From: Rutpela maculata
Lineage: Eukaryota; Arthropoda; Insecta; Coleoptera; Cerambycidae
Assembly (NCBI GenBank): GCA_936432065.2
Contig: OW386293.2
Location: 97,361,795 to 97,425,794 of the forward strand
DNA length: 64,000 bases
Direction of reading: 5' to 3'
Below, one piece after another: positions 53,590 through 64,000 of the stretch (position 1 is its first letter; the number at the start of each line of letters is the position of its first letter). The position numbers were made by a program, and so were the translations under genes. The notes under the pieces are model-generated. The model did no database searches, was not told the DNA's origin, and saw nothing but the letters and a program-made list of their open reading frames with translations.

Positions 53590-54655
53590 TTAATTTGAAT
53601 ATTCGGCACTTTCCAATGGATCATTGTCATCTTTGTGTTCTTACAGATTTGCAACAACTTGGGCATTTCAGTGACACGATCCTCCAGGGCAGTCAGAAAT
53701 TGTATTCCATCTAAGATCTTGTGGTAATGATAGTTTCTTGCCCTCTATATCTTTGTACCAAGCACTTGTATGTGTGTATTGCGAAAATATTTTACAAATC
53801 GAACTACGTGTGATTTTACTTTTGTAACTTCCAAATCTTTGGGAAGCAAATTCAGTATATGGGCAGAACACCCGTATGTTATAATGAGGTAATCCAGGGC
53901 CTCTGCAATTTTTTCCCTCATATTGTTCATGTTTGTGGCATTGTCTGTGACCAAACTAGTAACTTTGAAGTTATAATCATTGGCCAAGTTTGCAAGGTAA
54001 TCACCAGTGTGTGGATGTCCTGATGTATCTATACTTTCCAGAAGCAAACTGTTTCCATTTTCTAGTATCAAAACTGCACATATTATCGGTTCATTATAAA
54101 CGTTTCACCAAGAGACATACAAACTGATTGACCTAATAAATTTTCAAAGCACTTTGATTTCTCCTCTTCAAATATTTAATTTAAAAGGGTTGATCATAAT
54201 TGAAACCTAGAAGGCGGGATATACCCTGGTCTTAACATGTCAATCGCTTTTCGAAATACTCTATGTTCAACGGACATAAAAGAACATTCTGTTGCAAAAA
54301 TGGCTCTGGCTATCTGTTTGTCTAATTTTTTCTTTTTGTCTTGACATGGTCTTGCAACAAAGAAGCTTAAACTAGTGCTACTGCAACTACTGCCACTCAA
54401 ATTCCCGCTTGCTGTTCGATGTAAATTTTTACTTTGGCTTGTACTGGCTTGGTACTCATTAATTTTTTCACCTTCACTAGACTGATTTCTGTAGGTTTTC
54501 TAGTAGTTTTCAAGACGTCGATAAGCCCCTAAATTTCCTTATTATATTTTTTACATATTGCACGGCATCTAAGTTTGCCCATAACTTTCTTTATGTTTGA
54601 CAAAATGTTGCCAAGGACTATCTTCTTTCCTGCCTCGACTGATATTCATTTCCAG
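53590..54655 (-). pseudogene. hAT-like transposase relic with BED-type zinc finger
   Basis: A hAT transposase cuts and pastes its element with a DDE/RNase H-fold core. On the minus strand: a BED-like start (SPWQHFVKHKES, then frame-shifted CRAICKKYNKE), LDKQIARAIFATECSFMSVE, HRVFRKAIDMLRPGYIPPSR, a gap, then VTSLVTDNATNMNNM with an Asp-rich core motif, and IITYGCSAHILNLLPKDLEV. After a shift come AWYKDIEGKKLSLPQDLRWN and PKLLQICKN. The D-N-A-x-N-M and GC.AH.LNL.. motifs are characteristic of hAT/DUF659 transposases. Multiple frameshifts; the C-terminal dimerisation region is missing or diverged. Confidence 0.82.
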
Positions 54656-54659
54656 AATA

Positions 54660-55595
54660 CGTCGCGCGTTAACGTTCAGTCAGTACTAAATATCAAATGA
54701 CCCTCTCCTTTTCTTATATAGTCGACCGGGATTTGCAAATTTCAACGAGTTCTAACAAACAACATAGTTTTTTTAAATTTAATTTAATTTTGTGATTTAC
54801 CAATTTCTAAATTAAATGATAATGGGAATATTACAGACAGACATTTTAGGTAAAACCGAGGTACTCCCAATGAGTATGAAAGCTGTATTTTACAAATATT
54901 GCCACTATCTAATGTGGTTTGCCACATTCAAATACATTTGCAATTATTTTTATTGAGCGTTTTGTATTCAAGCGGCGCCGGTGGGTGCAAAGAACTCTGA
55001 ATCAAGGCGAAATATAATGAGAATGAGTCAATTCAATTTATTAGTTTGTTTCGTAATCAGGTTAAATAATATTTTTGTTTGTTTTCAGCACGAAAATAGT
55101 TCCGTTACGTAGGCAGTTATGAATAATTTTTGTATATTAGCTGAAATCTAGGACGATGGAATACTTAGATCTAAGAAAAAGCTTATACCAGGTAATAAAA
55201 AGCATCATTATCCTTGATGAATCCTTATCTTTTCCAAAAAATTGTACGCGGAACTTTTAATTATTCAACACTGTAGTTTAACAAATAACATACTCAAATG
55301 TTTTCTAAATTTTCAGTGATAATGATAATAACAATCTTTTTTTAGCACAGACAGCTGTTACGCAAATGTAGTATACATGGTGGGGAAAATACATTTACAG
55401 TTACTACTACTTATTACAAAAAAATAAATATATTTTCATTATATAATTTAGAATATTTGTGGATTAACCATAAGTTTGAAAAATTAACGTTTATATGATT
55501 TCTTTGCCTTGTGTTATAATTATGGATATCCCCACGATGTTGAATATTTGCTGACAAATATATTAGTGTACATTGTATTGTTTTTATATTAGTAC
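54660..55595. other. No gene seen
   Basis: Intergenic; upstream side of the hAT relic. I could not identify its terminal inverted repeat. Confidence 0.4.
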
Positions 55596-55599
55596 ATAC

Positions 55600-55712
55600 A
55601 GTATGTCAACAGTAAAAGTGAATAAGAAAGTAAATTTTTTATTTCTCATTTTACCGGAAAATTTATTCTTCATAAAAAGTTTTGCTTTTGTTAAAAATAT
55701 GATTGCCATGAA
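55600..55712 (+). repeat. Short dispersed repeat, partner of 7,845-7,965
   Basis: CAGTATGTC.ACA, TTTTTTATTTCTCAT.TTAC, GGAAAATTTATTCTTCATAA and TTTTGCTTTTGTTAAAAATA occur in both places in the same order. Confidence 0.7.
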
Positions 55713-55719
55713 GTAAAAA

Positions 55720-57785
55720 TCTGACAGTTCCAGAGGTACTCACGCGATTAATTCAATTTACTTGCAAGAAAGGATGTATCAGAACCAAAGTGGTTACAGA
55801 AAAGCTGTTTGCATTGCACTTTGCAAGAAATGTAAGGGAGAACAAGGATCTAATACAAAAACGTATGTATGCCTAGCCATGAAACTAACTCTTACTTCTA
55901 TTAAAGCATATTAGGTTGAAGAAAAAATCTCAGTAGCTATCTGCACTTCAGTTTTCTACTCTGATGTAATTTTGCAGTAAGTATGCAGGATTAAATTACA
56001 TTATTTTGTAAAATGCCAATAATAGCTAATTTTTTTATATTTTTCTGTTTAGTCGTTTATTTTTACTTATAGGTAAATAAGTTATATAACCTTTTTTATC
56101 CCCATTTTAATATACATAAAACTTTTTCTCTATAACTTTTATTTTAAGATCAATAATTTAAACGGAAACGTCACTATATTAAATTTTGGAGCCGTCGTAT
56201 TGAAACTGGAAACCATTTTGTTTTGAAGCCGCCTCTTAAAATAATCTTTTAATGATAGGAACCAATATACCAAATTAGAAATTTTTTTTAGAGATTTTTA
56301 CGTAATGCTCTATGCATATCTTTCGGGTTACTCCTTTCACTTTAGATTATTGCAAGCTTTTATCTTCATCACTGACACTTTAAACCCTACATCACCAACA
56401 TATCTTAAAGAAAACTTCCTTCTTCTTTCTTCTTTCCGCGATAGAACACCATTCTTCATTTTGTTCGTATCACCTAGTAAAATACCTGCCAAGTGCCTCA
56501 CATGCTATAACTCAAACCTGCAAACTGCACAATATACACGAGCTTCACTATTTTTTCGAATTTTGTAAATATTATGAGCTCGTACTCGCATGCATATTCA
56601 TTTTCGCTGTTGGTAGATTACCAGCAGACAAAAAACAACCAATGCTTAAAAATTAAAGTAAATACTGCCATGTTATTGCATACAGTTTCACGTATTTTCT
56701 GGAAAGCTACATATTTACTATTTGAATGAAATACTGAAAATATTATGCATAACAAACTGAAATTACTATAAACTGCATACGATGCATATTGTTCTGATTG
56801 AAATATTGCATCAAAATCAAGCAAAAACATTCCTTTTTCCATAGCAAACATTATCCTGTGTACACGACCCCGCCTTCTCGTCGTTTCAAGCATAGTTTTC
56901 AATATCTTACAATTAATTTATGTATAATTAAATAAAGCTTATTCGGGACCTATAGCATTATTTATTCCTTTATTTCCGAAGTTGGTTAATCCATCAAGTT
57001 ATTTTTAAACACAATATTAATTACAATTTCCCATAATCTATCAAACACACTCGAAAACACTGTTGCCTGTTGCTTTGAAACCGCTCCCTAAATTGCCTTG
57101 TACCTCTATAACAGGTGGCATGTAAGTGCCCAATACAGACTCTTAAATGTCATTAACAGATTTTTTAAATTCCTAACCAAGGTACAAGTGGAAACACGTT
57201 TCGGCAATAACGCTGAGTAGTCATTTCGCAACCTATTGAACCCATTATCAAGTGCCTACACCCCCATAAATATTAGTTTGTTACGCCCCATAACACTTGC
57301 GCCCTCGCATGTCGAGGGATGTGGCGTAAGAGTGTGTGAAATAGTAAATAAAATGAAATGCTAGTAAATATGCACATGGGGTACTAGTTTAAATACGCAG
57401 GTTAATATTTTTTCCTATTTTGGTGTAAGAAAAATTAAGAATATCTGATCCTATAGCTAGTTTTTCTGATGAATTTATACTAAACTAAGTTATGAATTTA
57501 ATTTTATTTGATGCAGAATTACAACAGAATATATTTTTACAATTAATTATTTTTTATTTATTTGCTTTTATCATGATTAGAGAATATTATTTAGGTATTA
57601 TGCAAATCACAACTTACACACTTTTTATTTATTATGAAAATACCTACTTTATGTAAATTGTTGCCCTAATCTGGTCACGCTAATATATTAGTTTGGTAAA
57701 TACCTTAAAACACTCAATATTGGAGAATCAATCAAAACAACTACTCTTCTAGCTAATACTGACAAAGTATTGAATTACATGATAG
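55720..57785. other. No gene seen
   Basis: AT-rich. Open frames at 56,305-56,568 (+) and 56,618-56,902 (-) show no family resemblance I recognise. Confidence 0.4.
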
Positions 57786-57790
57786 GATTC

Positions 57791-57860
57791 TTAGCATTTT
57801 AAAGAAAAAAAATATATTGATTTAAGTATTTTCAATATATTTTTTTCTTTAAAATGCTAA
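57791..57860. repeat. Perfect-arm hairpin F13, 70 bp
   Basis: TTAGCATTTTAAAGAAAAAA and on through AATATATTGA pairs with the complement ending TTTAAAATGCTAA. About 30-bp arms around a ~12-bp loop. Confidence 0.85.
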
Positions 57861-58017
57861 AAAGCCTAAAAAGCCTCCTATTTAAACGCGAAAAACCGAT
57901 TTTTCAACTTTACCACCCTTATCCGGTATGACATCACTTGGCACGCTATAAGGACTTGTAGTTATCTATATTCGCCACATTTTTCGTGACAATTCGACTG
58001 TACTATTTTATAGTCTA

Positions 58018-58957
58018 TGTAATGAAGCATTATAAGATGACATTTTTGTAAATATTTCGTGCAAAGACGACATTACCTTCCTCCCCCATTTTCGGGGGTG
58101 CTGAACACGATGCAAGTGCTGGGAGAAGTTTTTGACCGCCGCAACCCCCTGAAACGGCCAAAAGGCCCTTTCATGGATCATTCCTTTATGTTTTCATATA
58201 TAAACGGGTCTACGGAGTGATTTATCGACGGGTTATACTTGAAATAACATGGAAGGGGTTTATAGAGTAAATGGAAGCCAAACAGCAGACCTAGGGGGTT
58301 GATTGAACACTCCCGAGGTGTGAAAAATCATTTTTTTTTCAAATGATTCGGTTCAAACGCATATCCCGCCCATTTTCGGAGTCGCTGATCACAGGAAAAA
58401 TATTCATTTTTAGCTCCAACCCATCCTCATCCCTCAAACAGACAGAAACCACCTCTCACTGACCAGAAAGCATGCTATCCAGGAGTTACAGGTTTTTCGA
58501 CACATGATCGTTATTCCTGTGCATATCCCTTCATTTTTCACGGAAGAGAAGGTGGTAGCGACCTCGGCGGTTGCTTCAACTCTTCCAATGGGTTTAGCGA
58601 CCCCGAAAACTGGGAATGCGCGTTTGAACCAAATAATTTGAAAAAATATATATTTTCCACCCCTCAGGGGGGTTTAGTTAACACCCTAGGTCTGCTATCT
58701 GGATTCCACTTATTATACTATAACCCCCTCCCGTGTTATTTCAAGCATAATCCGTCGATAAATCACTCCCCAGACTCGTTTATAAATGAAAACATAAAGG
58801 GATGATCTATAAAAGGGATGGTTTTTGGCCGTTTCAGGGGGTTGCGGCGGTTAAAAACCTCCCACCACTTGCATCGTATTCAGCAACCTCGAAAACGGGG
58901 GGAGAAGGTAATCTCGTCTTTGCACGAAATATTTACACTATTTCTGCCTTCATTAGA
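58018..58957. mobile_element. Inverted-repeat element F14
   Basis: Arms of about 350-370 bp (58,018-58,385 and 58,605-58,957): GTAAATATTTCGTGCAAAGA, GGGTGCTGAACACGATGCAA, CCCCCTGAAACGG, CGGGTCTACGGAGTGATTTA and CAGCAGACCTAGGG each have inverted partners. Loop about 220 bp. No coding signature. Confidence 0.8.
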
Positions 58958-58959
58958 GT

Positions 58960-60220
58960 AAGTAGTATTACTATGAGAAGATGACGGGGGCGGAGCCGAT
59001 ATGCGCGAATATTTTTACCAGTGGCATAGTTTCATCTGGGGTGTAAGGATGTGTAATTTCAATGGAAGTTTCGCGGTCAAGGAGCTGTGTAAAGGAGTAG
59101 ATTAAAACTTGCCAACTGTTACGAGTAATCTTTGTTCAGGAGAAGTGTAAGAATAGTAATTTTTACTAGACTTTGCATAATAAAATTGTTTTATTATTAT
59201 ACTGCAGGCCACCGCCGCCACTGGCGCCACTGGTGTCGGCCTTGAATATCACGCAATTCGTTCTCATTGGCTTAATATCATGTAGTGCACAAACTCGTTT
59301 CTGCGTATATTTTTTGCTGTCATCTTCTCATAGTATACCGCTCTACATAGACTATTCGGTTGAATCTATCTTTAGATGTGTTGATAATACCGGTCGCTAC
59401 ACTTTTTCTTAAAATTAATGGTTCAAAAGTAAACAATCAAGATGTCTAAACTTGAAAATTGTCTAGTTTTGACAATCTCGAAACCTATTGGTTATTTGAA
59501 AAACACAGTTTCCATAAGATTTGCGCGGGGTCCTTTACTGGGCCGTCTCCAGATTATGCCTACTTGGCAAGCGAATTTTAACGTCACATCTAAGGTTTCG
59601 TCGATCAGAATTATGGAAGTTCTAAATATATACCTTTTAAAGTTAAAGTAATTTCTAAACTGAGATATCAAATTTTGCCCGACAAATGTAAAAAAATAGT
59701 TCATACTATTATACCCACGTCAACCATCATCAGAAAAAGACCTATTAAATGCGTATATAAATGATTTTTGAAGACTTTATTCATTATCTTGTAAATTAAT
59801 AATATAATAAAAACGTGCGAGTATATAATCTGTGTCGTAAGAGCTTATAATAAAAAGCTTATTTAGCTTAACAGGTTGACCGATGCTATTACATCAGTGT
59901 GTCCAATTGTTGGGGGGCATCGTTTCTGTGAGGTTGGCACACACAGAGACTTGCTCACCGCGGTCTGTCCTGCATTATCTTACGTAATCGCGGATTTTGG
60001 TTGTCCACGACCGGCTTTCACTTTGACCTAGTGCGTGGGTACGGCATGTGATCAATTAGACTTATCGATTCTTATTTTTTGCGTTATTTGAATCTATTCG
60101 TCGTGCCCAGCAAGTTTAAAAAAGTTTAGAAAAATGAAATTTAATTTTTTTTGCGGGTCGAAATATTAACTTACTGATCAAAATCAGTAGAATGTGATAA
60201 AGTACTTTTTTCTACGACTG
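58960..60220. other. No gene seen
   Basis: Intergenic. A CATCTTCTCATAGTAT string near 59,320 repeats the complement of sequence at the right edge of F14. No recognisable coding motif. Confidence 0.4.
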
Positions 60221-60224
60221 TTAA

Positions 60225-60960
60225 AAAACCGTTGCCCAAGGAATCACTACTTCCACATCCAGATTCTCTATCCATGTCACTCACAACGAAAAAACTTTGT
60301 ATGTGAAAATAATTGTTTATGGAACTTTAATAATGTAATATTTGAAATCTTCTACCCCAAAAACCCGTAAAACGATACCCCACATCGGTGGTGGGGTGGG
60401 GGTGGTGATAGGGGGGTGGTAGTGGGGAGGTGGATGGAGTAAAAAATATTTTGAGGTTTCTGGTTCCTGTACATACACTAAATCACAAGTTTTTTTCATC
60501 CCCTTTAATAAGGGGGTGGGGGTGGTAATGGGGGTGGCTAATGCCAACATTTTTTTTTGAGACCTTAGCTTCTCTTGTATATACTAAATACCAATTTCGT
60601 AGACTCTTACCTGCTTGATTTACCCATTTACCCCAAATTTACCCCAATTTACACCCCAACCCTTCGACGGAACAAGATGAAAATATAATCTAGTTCTAGA
60701 TCTCGTTAAAGTACATATGTGTACCAAATTTCAAGTCAATATCTCAAACGGTTCCAGAGTAAACGTGCGCACAAAAAAAAGTTACAGACAGACAGACAGA
60801 CAGACCGACAGACAGACCGACAGACAGACAGAAAATTTTTTTCGCTCAAACTTAAAATCTCGACGTTTCATGACATTTTAAGCCTATTTGGACAATAAAA
60901 ATTTTTTAAAATTTTTTTGTCGTTACTATACTTCCACTGGACGTGGAAGTAAAAACTGCG
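60225..60960 (+). repeat. Family R, longest copy
   Basis: Contains CCAAGGAATCACTACTTCCA at the 5' side, then CCACATCCAG, GGTGGGGTGGGGGTGG runs, ACATACACTAAATCACA, AATATAATCTAGTTCTAG, a GACA run, CTTAAAATCTCGACGTTTCA, and ends ACTTCCACTGGACGTGGAAG. CCACATCCAG near the left and CTGGACGTGG at the right are complementary, so the unit may be a MITE with short inverted ends, but 17,353-17,455 shows homology outside the left box. The Pro/Thr-rich minus-strand frame (60,317-60,550) derives from the GGTGG runs. Confidence 0.7.
60787..60831 (+). repeat. (GACA)n-type microsatellite
   Basis: About eleven GACA/GACC units inside family R. Shorter versions exist in the other copies. Confidence 0.9.
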
Positions 60961-60964
60961 CTTT

Positions 60965-61995
60965 TTTCATCATTTTTAGTGTGTAAAACATGTTTACGGT
61001 AATAAGTAAAAAGCGTTAAAAAAAGAAAAAAGCATTAAAAAGAGTAACATTAATTCACTATTTTGTATAGCCGTATCGAGTGCATTGAAAACAATTGAAG
61101 TTTTGTATCGTAATCGCTTTAAAAACGAAATTTTGAGTTTATTTTGACGTTTAAGTTAATTTTGTAATGTGGTTTTTGAAAAATGTCTGTGTGTGTATGT
61201 ATGTTAGCACGATAGCGGCGAAGCTACTAAACGGATTTGGATGAAACTTTGCAAGAGTGCTCCAGAAGATCTGAAAAGGTTTTGGTTGAGATCGGATTAC
61301 GTTTGGAGCCGTTTTGGCATAACAAGTTGTTTATTTAATGATTAGTTACAATTTGAAAAGCAGTAAAAATTCCGATTTCAACGATATATCACACTTGCAC
61401 TCTCTCGATTTGGTTTCCGTGAAAAAAATTAAAAAACCAAATAACACGCTTCTTGTGTAAGATATATTTTATAGTGTAACCACAGAGTACAGTAACTACT
61501 GTACTCTGTGATCTAACCTAACGTTCAATAGACTAGTGCGTTAAAGCGTGCAGACTGTATGCTGAGTAATTTTGAGTGTCAAGTGCATCGAGAGATTACA
61601 AGTTTTTCGACGTTCCTAAAGCCGACGGAAGGTGTGAGAGGCCTTCGTGAACTGCCCACAAGCCCTACAAGTATAAGCAATCTCACCGGAACACTTTCGG
61701 TGAGTTTTTTCCAATAAAACTTTAAAAGTGACAGTGACATTATATTTTAAAAACTATTTCCGCTACTTCCGGCATCCCACCGGAAATTCTTCCGGCAACA
61801 TAACCTAAAAATAGTGCTACATAATTTAAACAATTTAAGACATTGGTACCAACCTAAAATATTTTTTCGAAAACTGTCAAAAACCAAATTCCCCCAGAAA
61901 AACATTGGAACCAAAAATTTGATAGCTCACTTCCCCGACTGATTTAGTGAAATATCGATCGAGGTCAGAACATAAAACAAAATATATCAACTCAA
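60965..61995. other. Repeat-like intergenic sequence
   Basis: ATGTATGTTAGCACGATAG and AACGGATTTGGATGAAACTT at 61,195-61,255 are strings I associate with insect mobile-element untranslated regions. A 30-bp perfect palindrome CACAGAGTACAGTA/ACTACTGTACTCTGTG lies at about 61,481-61,510. No gene. Confidence 0.4.
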
Positions 61996-62011
61996 ACTTA
62001 AACGATCCACC

Positions 62012-62161
62012 ATGAATACTACCCCGGCCACATCTGGCAGGAAGGCTGTCCACCAAGAGTTATATGGCTTTTCCCAAAGATGGCCATCCCCACCACCCAT
62101 TACCAACGAACGGGTTTTTTTGTTTAGTTATGTTTCCCGTATCAATAATCAAAATTATTAA
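62012..62161 (+). CDS. Short unrecognised ORF with good start context
   Basis: ATG preceded by CCACC (Kozak-like), encoding 49 residues that start MNTTPATSGRKAVHQELYGF and include QRWPSPPPITNERV before a stop. I do not recognise a family. A short basic, Pro-containing N-terminus like this can belong to LINE ORF1 proteins, and GC-rich sequence near 62,320-62,400 resembles a separate piece. It may be the 5' end of a truncated retroelement. Low confidence that it is translated. Confidence 0.25.
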   Translation: MNTTPATSGRKAVHQELYGFSQRWPSPPPITNERVFLFSYVSRINNQNY

Positions 62162-62164
62162 GTG

Positions 62165-62940
62165 CTCTTGCCTACGAACTTAGTTCTTATAGTGTTGTGT
62201 TTATTTTTATATTAATTTTAAGTCCATGTGGACACATTATAATTTTAACCTAGTTTTTAAGCCTGCCTACAGAAGACAGAAGCTACTATCCCACATTTCT
62301 ATTTTTCTCCAAGCCAAACCCCGTCCAGCCTCACACCCGCCTCGGCCTCGGCGGTGTTCACCGCGGTTGTCTGGCTGGCTCCGGGCTAGGATCCGATGAG
62401 GCATATATTTGTATCAAAACATTGAACAAAATATTAATTTTGTGCAGACTATAAATTTAGCACTCAAGTTCTTAGGTCCAAATCCCACCGAACGTAAGAC
62501 TTTTTTTACTGTTTTAATATGAAAAAAACATTTCAACTTAATAGATATATTAAATGAGATCGTTATTATTTTTTAGTGCTCTTTTCGGCTTCAAAGATTC
62601 CCCGGGTGGGGAGGTTCCAGCCTCTTCCAGTAGCTGCCGATTTTTTTTATATAAATTTGGAAATTAAACAGTCGTAAAAAAATATTGTAAAGCATAAAGT
62701 GCCTTTTTTTCGCTCATAGGATTGTCAAACTTTCCATTCGTGAAAAAGTACCACTTTATTCACTTGTTGCATAAATTACTATTATGTTCTCACAATAAAG
62801 AGCGCCTTTATTCGCGCAAATCACAAATTGGGCGACATCTATTATCTAAACATGTAACTGGTGAAGTGAGGAAAACAATTATTTTTTCTTATTGTTTACC
62901 TGTTAATGTTTTTCAAAAAATAATAAATGTTCTATATATG
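62165..62940. other. No gene seen
   Basis: Contains a GC-rich block at about 62,320-62,400 (CCGCCTCGGCCTCGGCGGTG) inside AT-rich sequence. GTCTGGCTGGCTCCG at 62,370 also occurs at 28,470. No protein was recognised. Confidence 0.35.
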
Positions 62941-62943
62941 TAA

Positions 62944-63874
62944 AGCCGCGTTCTCACTAAGCAGCATGCTTATAAAACATTTGTTTTAAAACAGAGTTTT
63001 ATAACTTGTTACAAATTCAAAGGGAAACTGTTTTAAAACAGACGCGTTTTAAAACAATTTTCGTGTTTTGTAACAAGTTGCACTGTTTCCGTCCTCTGTT
63101 GGTAAACATCAAAGAAAATCGGTAACTTGTTTTAAAAACATGTAATTCTGTTTAGAAACTGTAACATGTTATAAAACACTGACGAGGATGGAGTTGGACG
63201 AAAAGTTTGAATAGATGTAGGCGAGGCCGGAAAAAAAATAAGGGGGTTAACAGGACAATTACCCTTATAAAGTCTTGTAGTGTGTCAATCAAAGCATCGC
63301 ATACTTCTGGTACAATGCTACTGGTTGTTGAAGGTGCCATTTTAAAAAGATAACTTAGACGCCAGTAGCTAGAAACCTTTATGTTATGACTAGTCTTTTA
63401 CCGGAATGGCATCTCTAAAGTTGTGTCTTTTCTTTCAACGCGCCTACCAATGGAAGTAATCAGATTCTCAAAATCCTGGATTGTCATTCTTTGAAAGTTT
63501 TTGAAACTACCATCAGTTTTAAGTTTTCCAGCTAAGAGATCTCGGTCTTCACGTTAAAGATCACTCAAGAGGTAACTGCCGCTATACTTCTTCCTGGCCT
63601 GTAACGACGGACGAATCCAAAATCGTCTCTTTTTAGCCATTTTTGTATTGTTGGAACTAAACACCACACAAATCGCTTGGAGACGCCATGATTACTAAAT
63701 GTTTTCAAACATAGTTTGCTACTCGTTTTGAAATGTTTTGAAACCAAATGTTATTAAACATGTTTTGAAACCCTGGAGTTTCAAAACAATTGTTTTAAAA
63801 CCCTGGAGTTTCAAACCAATTGTTTTAAAACAAATGTTTTATAAACATGTTGCATAGTGAGAACGAGTACAAAG
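62944..63874. mobile_element. Harbinger-type element remnant with inverted ends
   Basis: The left end reads CGTTCTCACTAAGCAGCATG then TTATAAAACATTTGTTTTAA. The right end is the complement (GTTTTATAAACATGTTGCAT AGTGAGAACG). A/T-rich TTTTAAAACA-type motifs repeat inside both ends. Between them is a minus-strand Harbinger-like transposase N-terminus. At ~0.93 kb it is far below an autonomous element (two genes, usually several kb). Expected 3-bp target duplications are not clear. Confidence 0.72.
63240..63640 (-). pseudogene. Harbinger (PIF) transposase N-terminal fragment
   Basis: From the ATG at 63,640: MAKKRRFWIRPSLQARKKYS, SYLLSDL, stop, then FKNFQRMTIQDFENLITSIG, stop after EMPFR, SSYWRLSYLFKMAPSTTSSI and VPEVCDALIDTLQDFI. 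This is the order of the helical N-terminal part of HARBI1-like nucleases (RR.W.RP, F..F.RM....F..L...I, S...S.I.PEV..AL...L). Two stop codons break one otherwise continuous frame. The DDE catalytic domain is deleted. It lies inside the inverted ends at 62,944-63,874. Confidence 0.75.
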
Positions 63875-64000
63875 TTGCTTCTCAATATGAATTAATTAAA
63901 TTAATTGAATGTTCTAAAATGACTAGTAAGTGAAAAAGATATCGGTCAGTGCCTCAGTGCAGTACATATTGTTCAGAAGCCGTGTCAAAGCACAGTTGTT
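63875..64000. other. No gene seen
   Basis: Window edge; AT-rich, nothing recognisable. Confidence 0.4.

Noticed and set aside
53668..53871. Separate gene in the region of the hAT relic
   Set aside because: It is the same transposase relic read in a shifted frame.
58018..58030. TGTAATGAAGCAT, identical to the first 13 bases of the LTR
   Set aside because: The similarity stops there. The rest belongs to fold-back F14 and no LTR remnant follows.
60317..60550. Pro/Thr-rich open frames here and at 42,500-42,742
   Set aside because: They arise from GGTGG runs in family R, and the frames are not conserved between copies.

Overview
The window looks like a piece of an arthropod, most likely insect, nuclear genome. 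The intergenic sequence is strongly AT-rich, there are no bacterial operons, and the recognisable proteins are all from eukaryotic mobile elements of types common in insects. I found no convincing single-copy host gene. The nearest candidate is one THAP-domain exon near 6.7-6.9 kb, with a splice donor but a damaged start.

The only intact protein-coding locus is a complete Ty3/gypsy-type LTR retrotransposon at 29,294-38,633. It has two 1,549-bp LTRs, 4-bp GCAT target duplications, a lysine-like primer binding site, a 1.2-kb untranslated leader with internal tandem repeats, a gag ORF, and a pol ORF (protease, RT, RNase H, integrase) in the -1 frame. It also has a purine-rich tract next to the 3' LTR. 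The LTRs look identical wherever I compared them, so the insertion should be very young. It is more GC-rich than its surroundings.

Everything else is older repeat. Four broken non-LTR retrotransposons lie at 5.5-6.3 kb (-), 16.8-17.35 kb (+), 19.0-20.4 kb (-) and 46.2-47.7 kb (+). DNA-transposon relics include a hAT/BED transposase (53.6-54.65 kb, -), a hAT C-terminal scrap (45.9 kb, +), a Harbinger-type transposase remnant inside inverted repeats (62.94-63.87 kb) and a Crypton-like N-terminal fragment (40.2-40.38 kb, -). Two tRNA-derived SINEs, several dispersed repeat families (named R, S and Q here) and a 180-bp TA microsatellite fill much of the rest.

The most unusual feature is the density of long inverted-repeat (fold-back) elements, at about 1.0-2.8, 8.0-9.8, 13.5-14.0, 16.4-16.8, 22.5-24.5, 24.6-24.85, 43.06-45.07, 49.4-51.1, 51.5-52.3 and 58.0-59.0 kb. 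Three of them enclose relics of multicopy invertebrate protein families of unsettled function. Two carry the same family, marked by FDGY, DDAD, HAF(S/T)GCD(T/I)TSA and a C-terminal CxC cysteine cluster, possibly an XPG/FEN1-like nuclease. One carries a different family, marked by FAHPEN and an FPCHTQ-like segment. Finding one family twice, each time between unrelated-looking long inverted repeats that begin TAGTCC, is the best candidate here for a poorly described mobile system.

All calls come from reading sequence and translations by eye. Family names rest on motif recognition, not on database searches.
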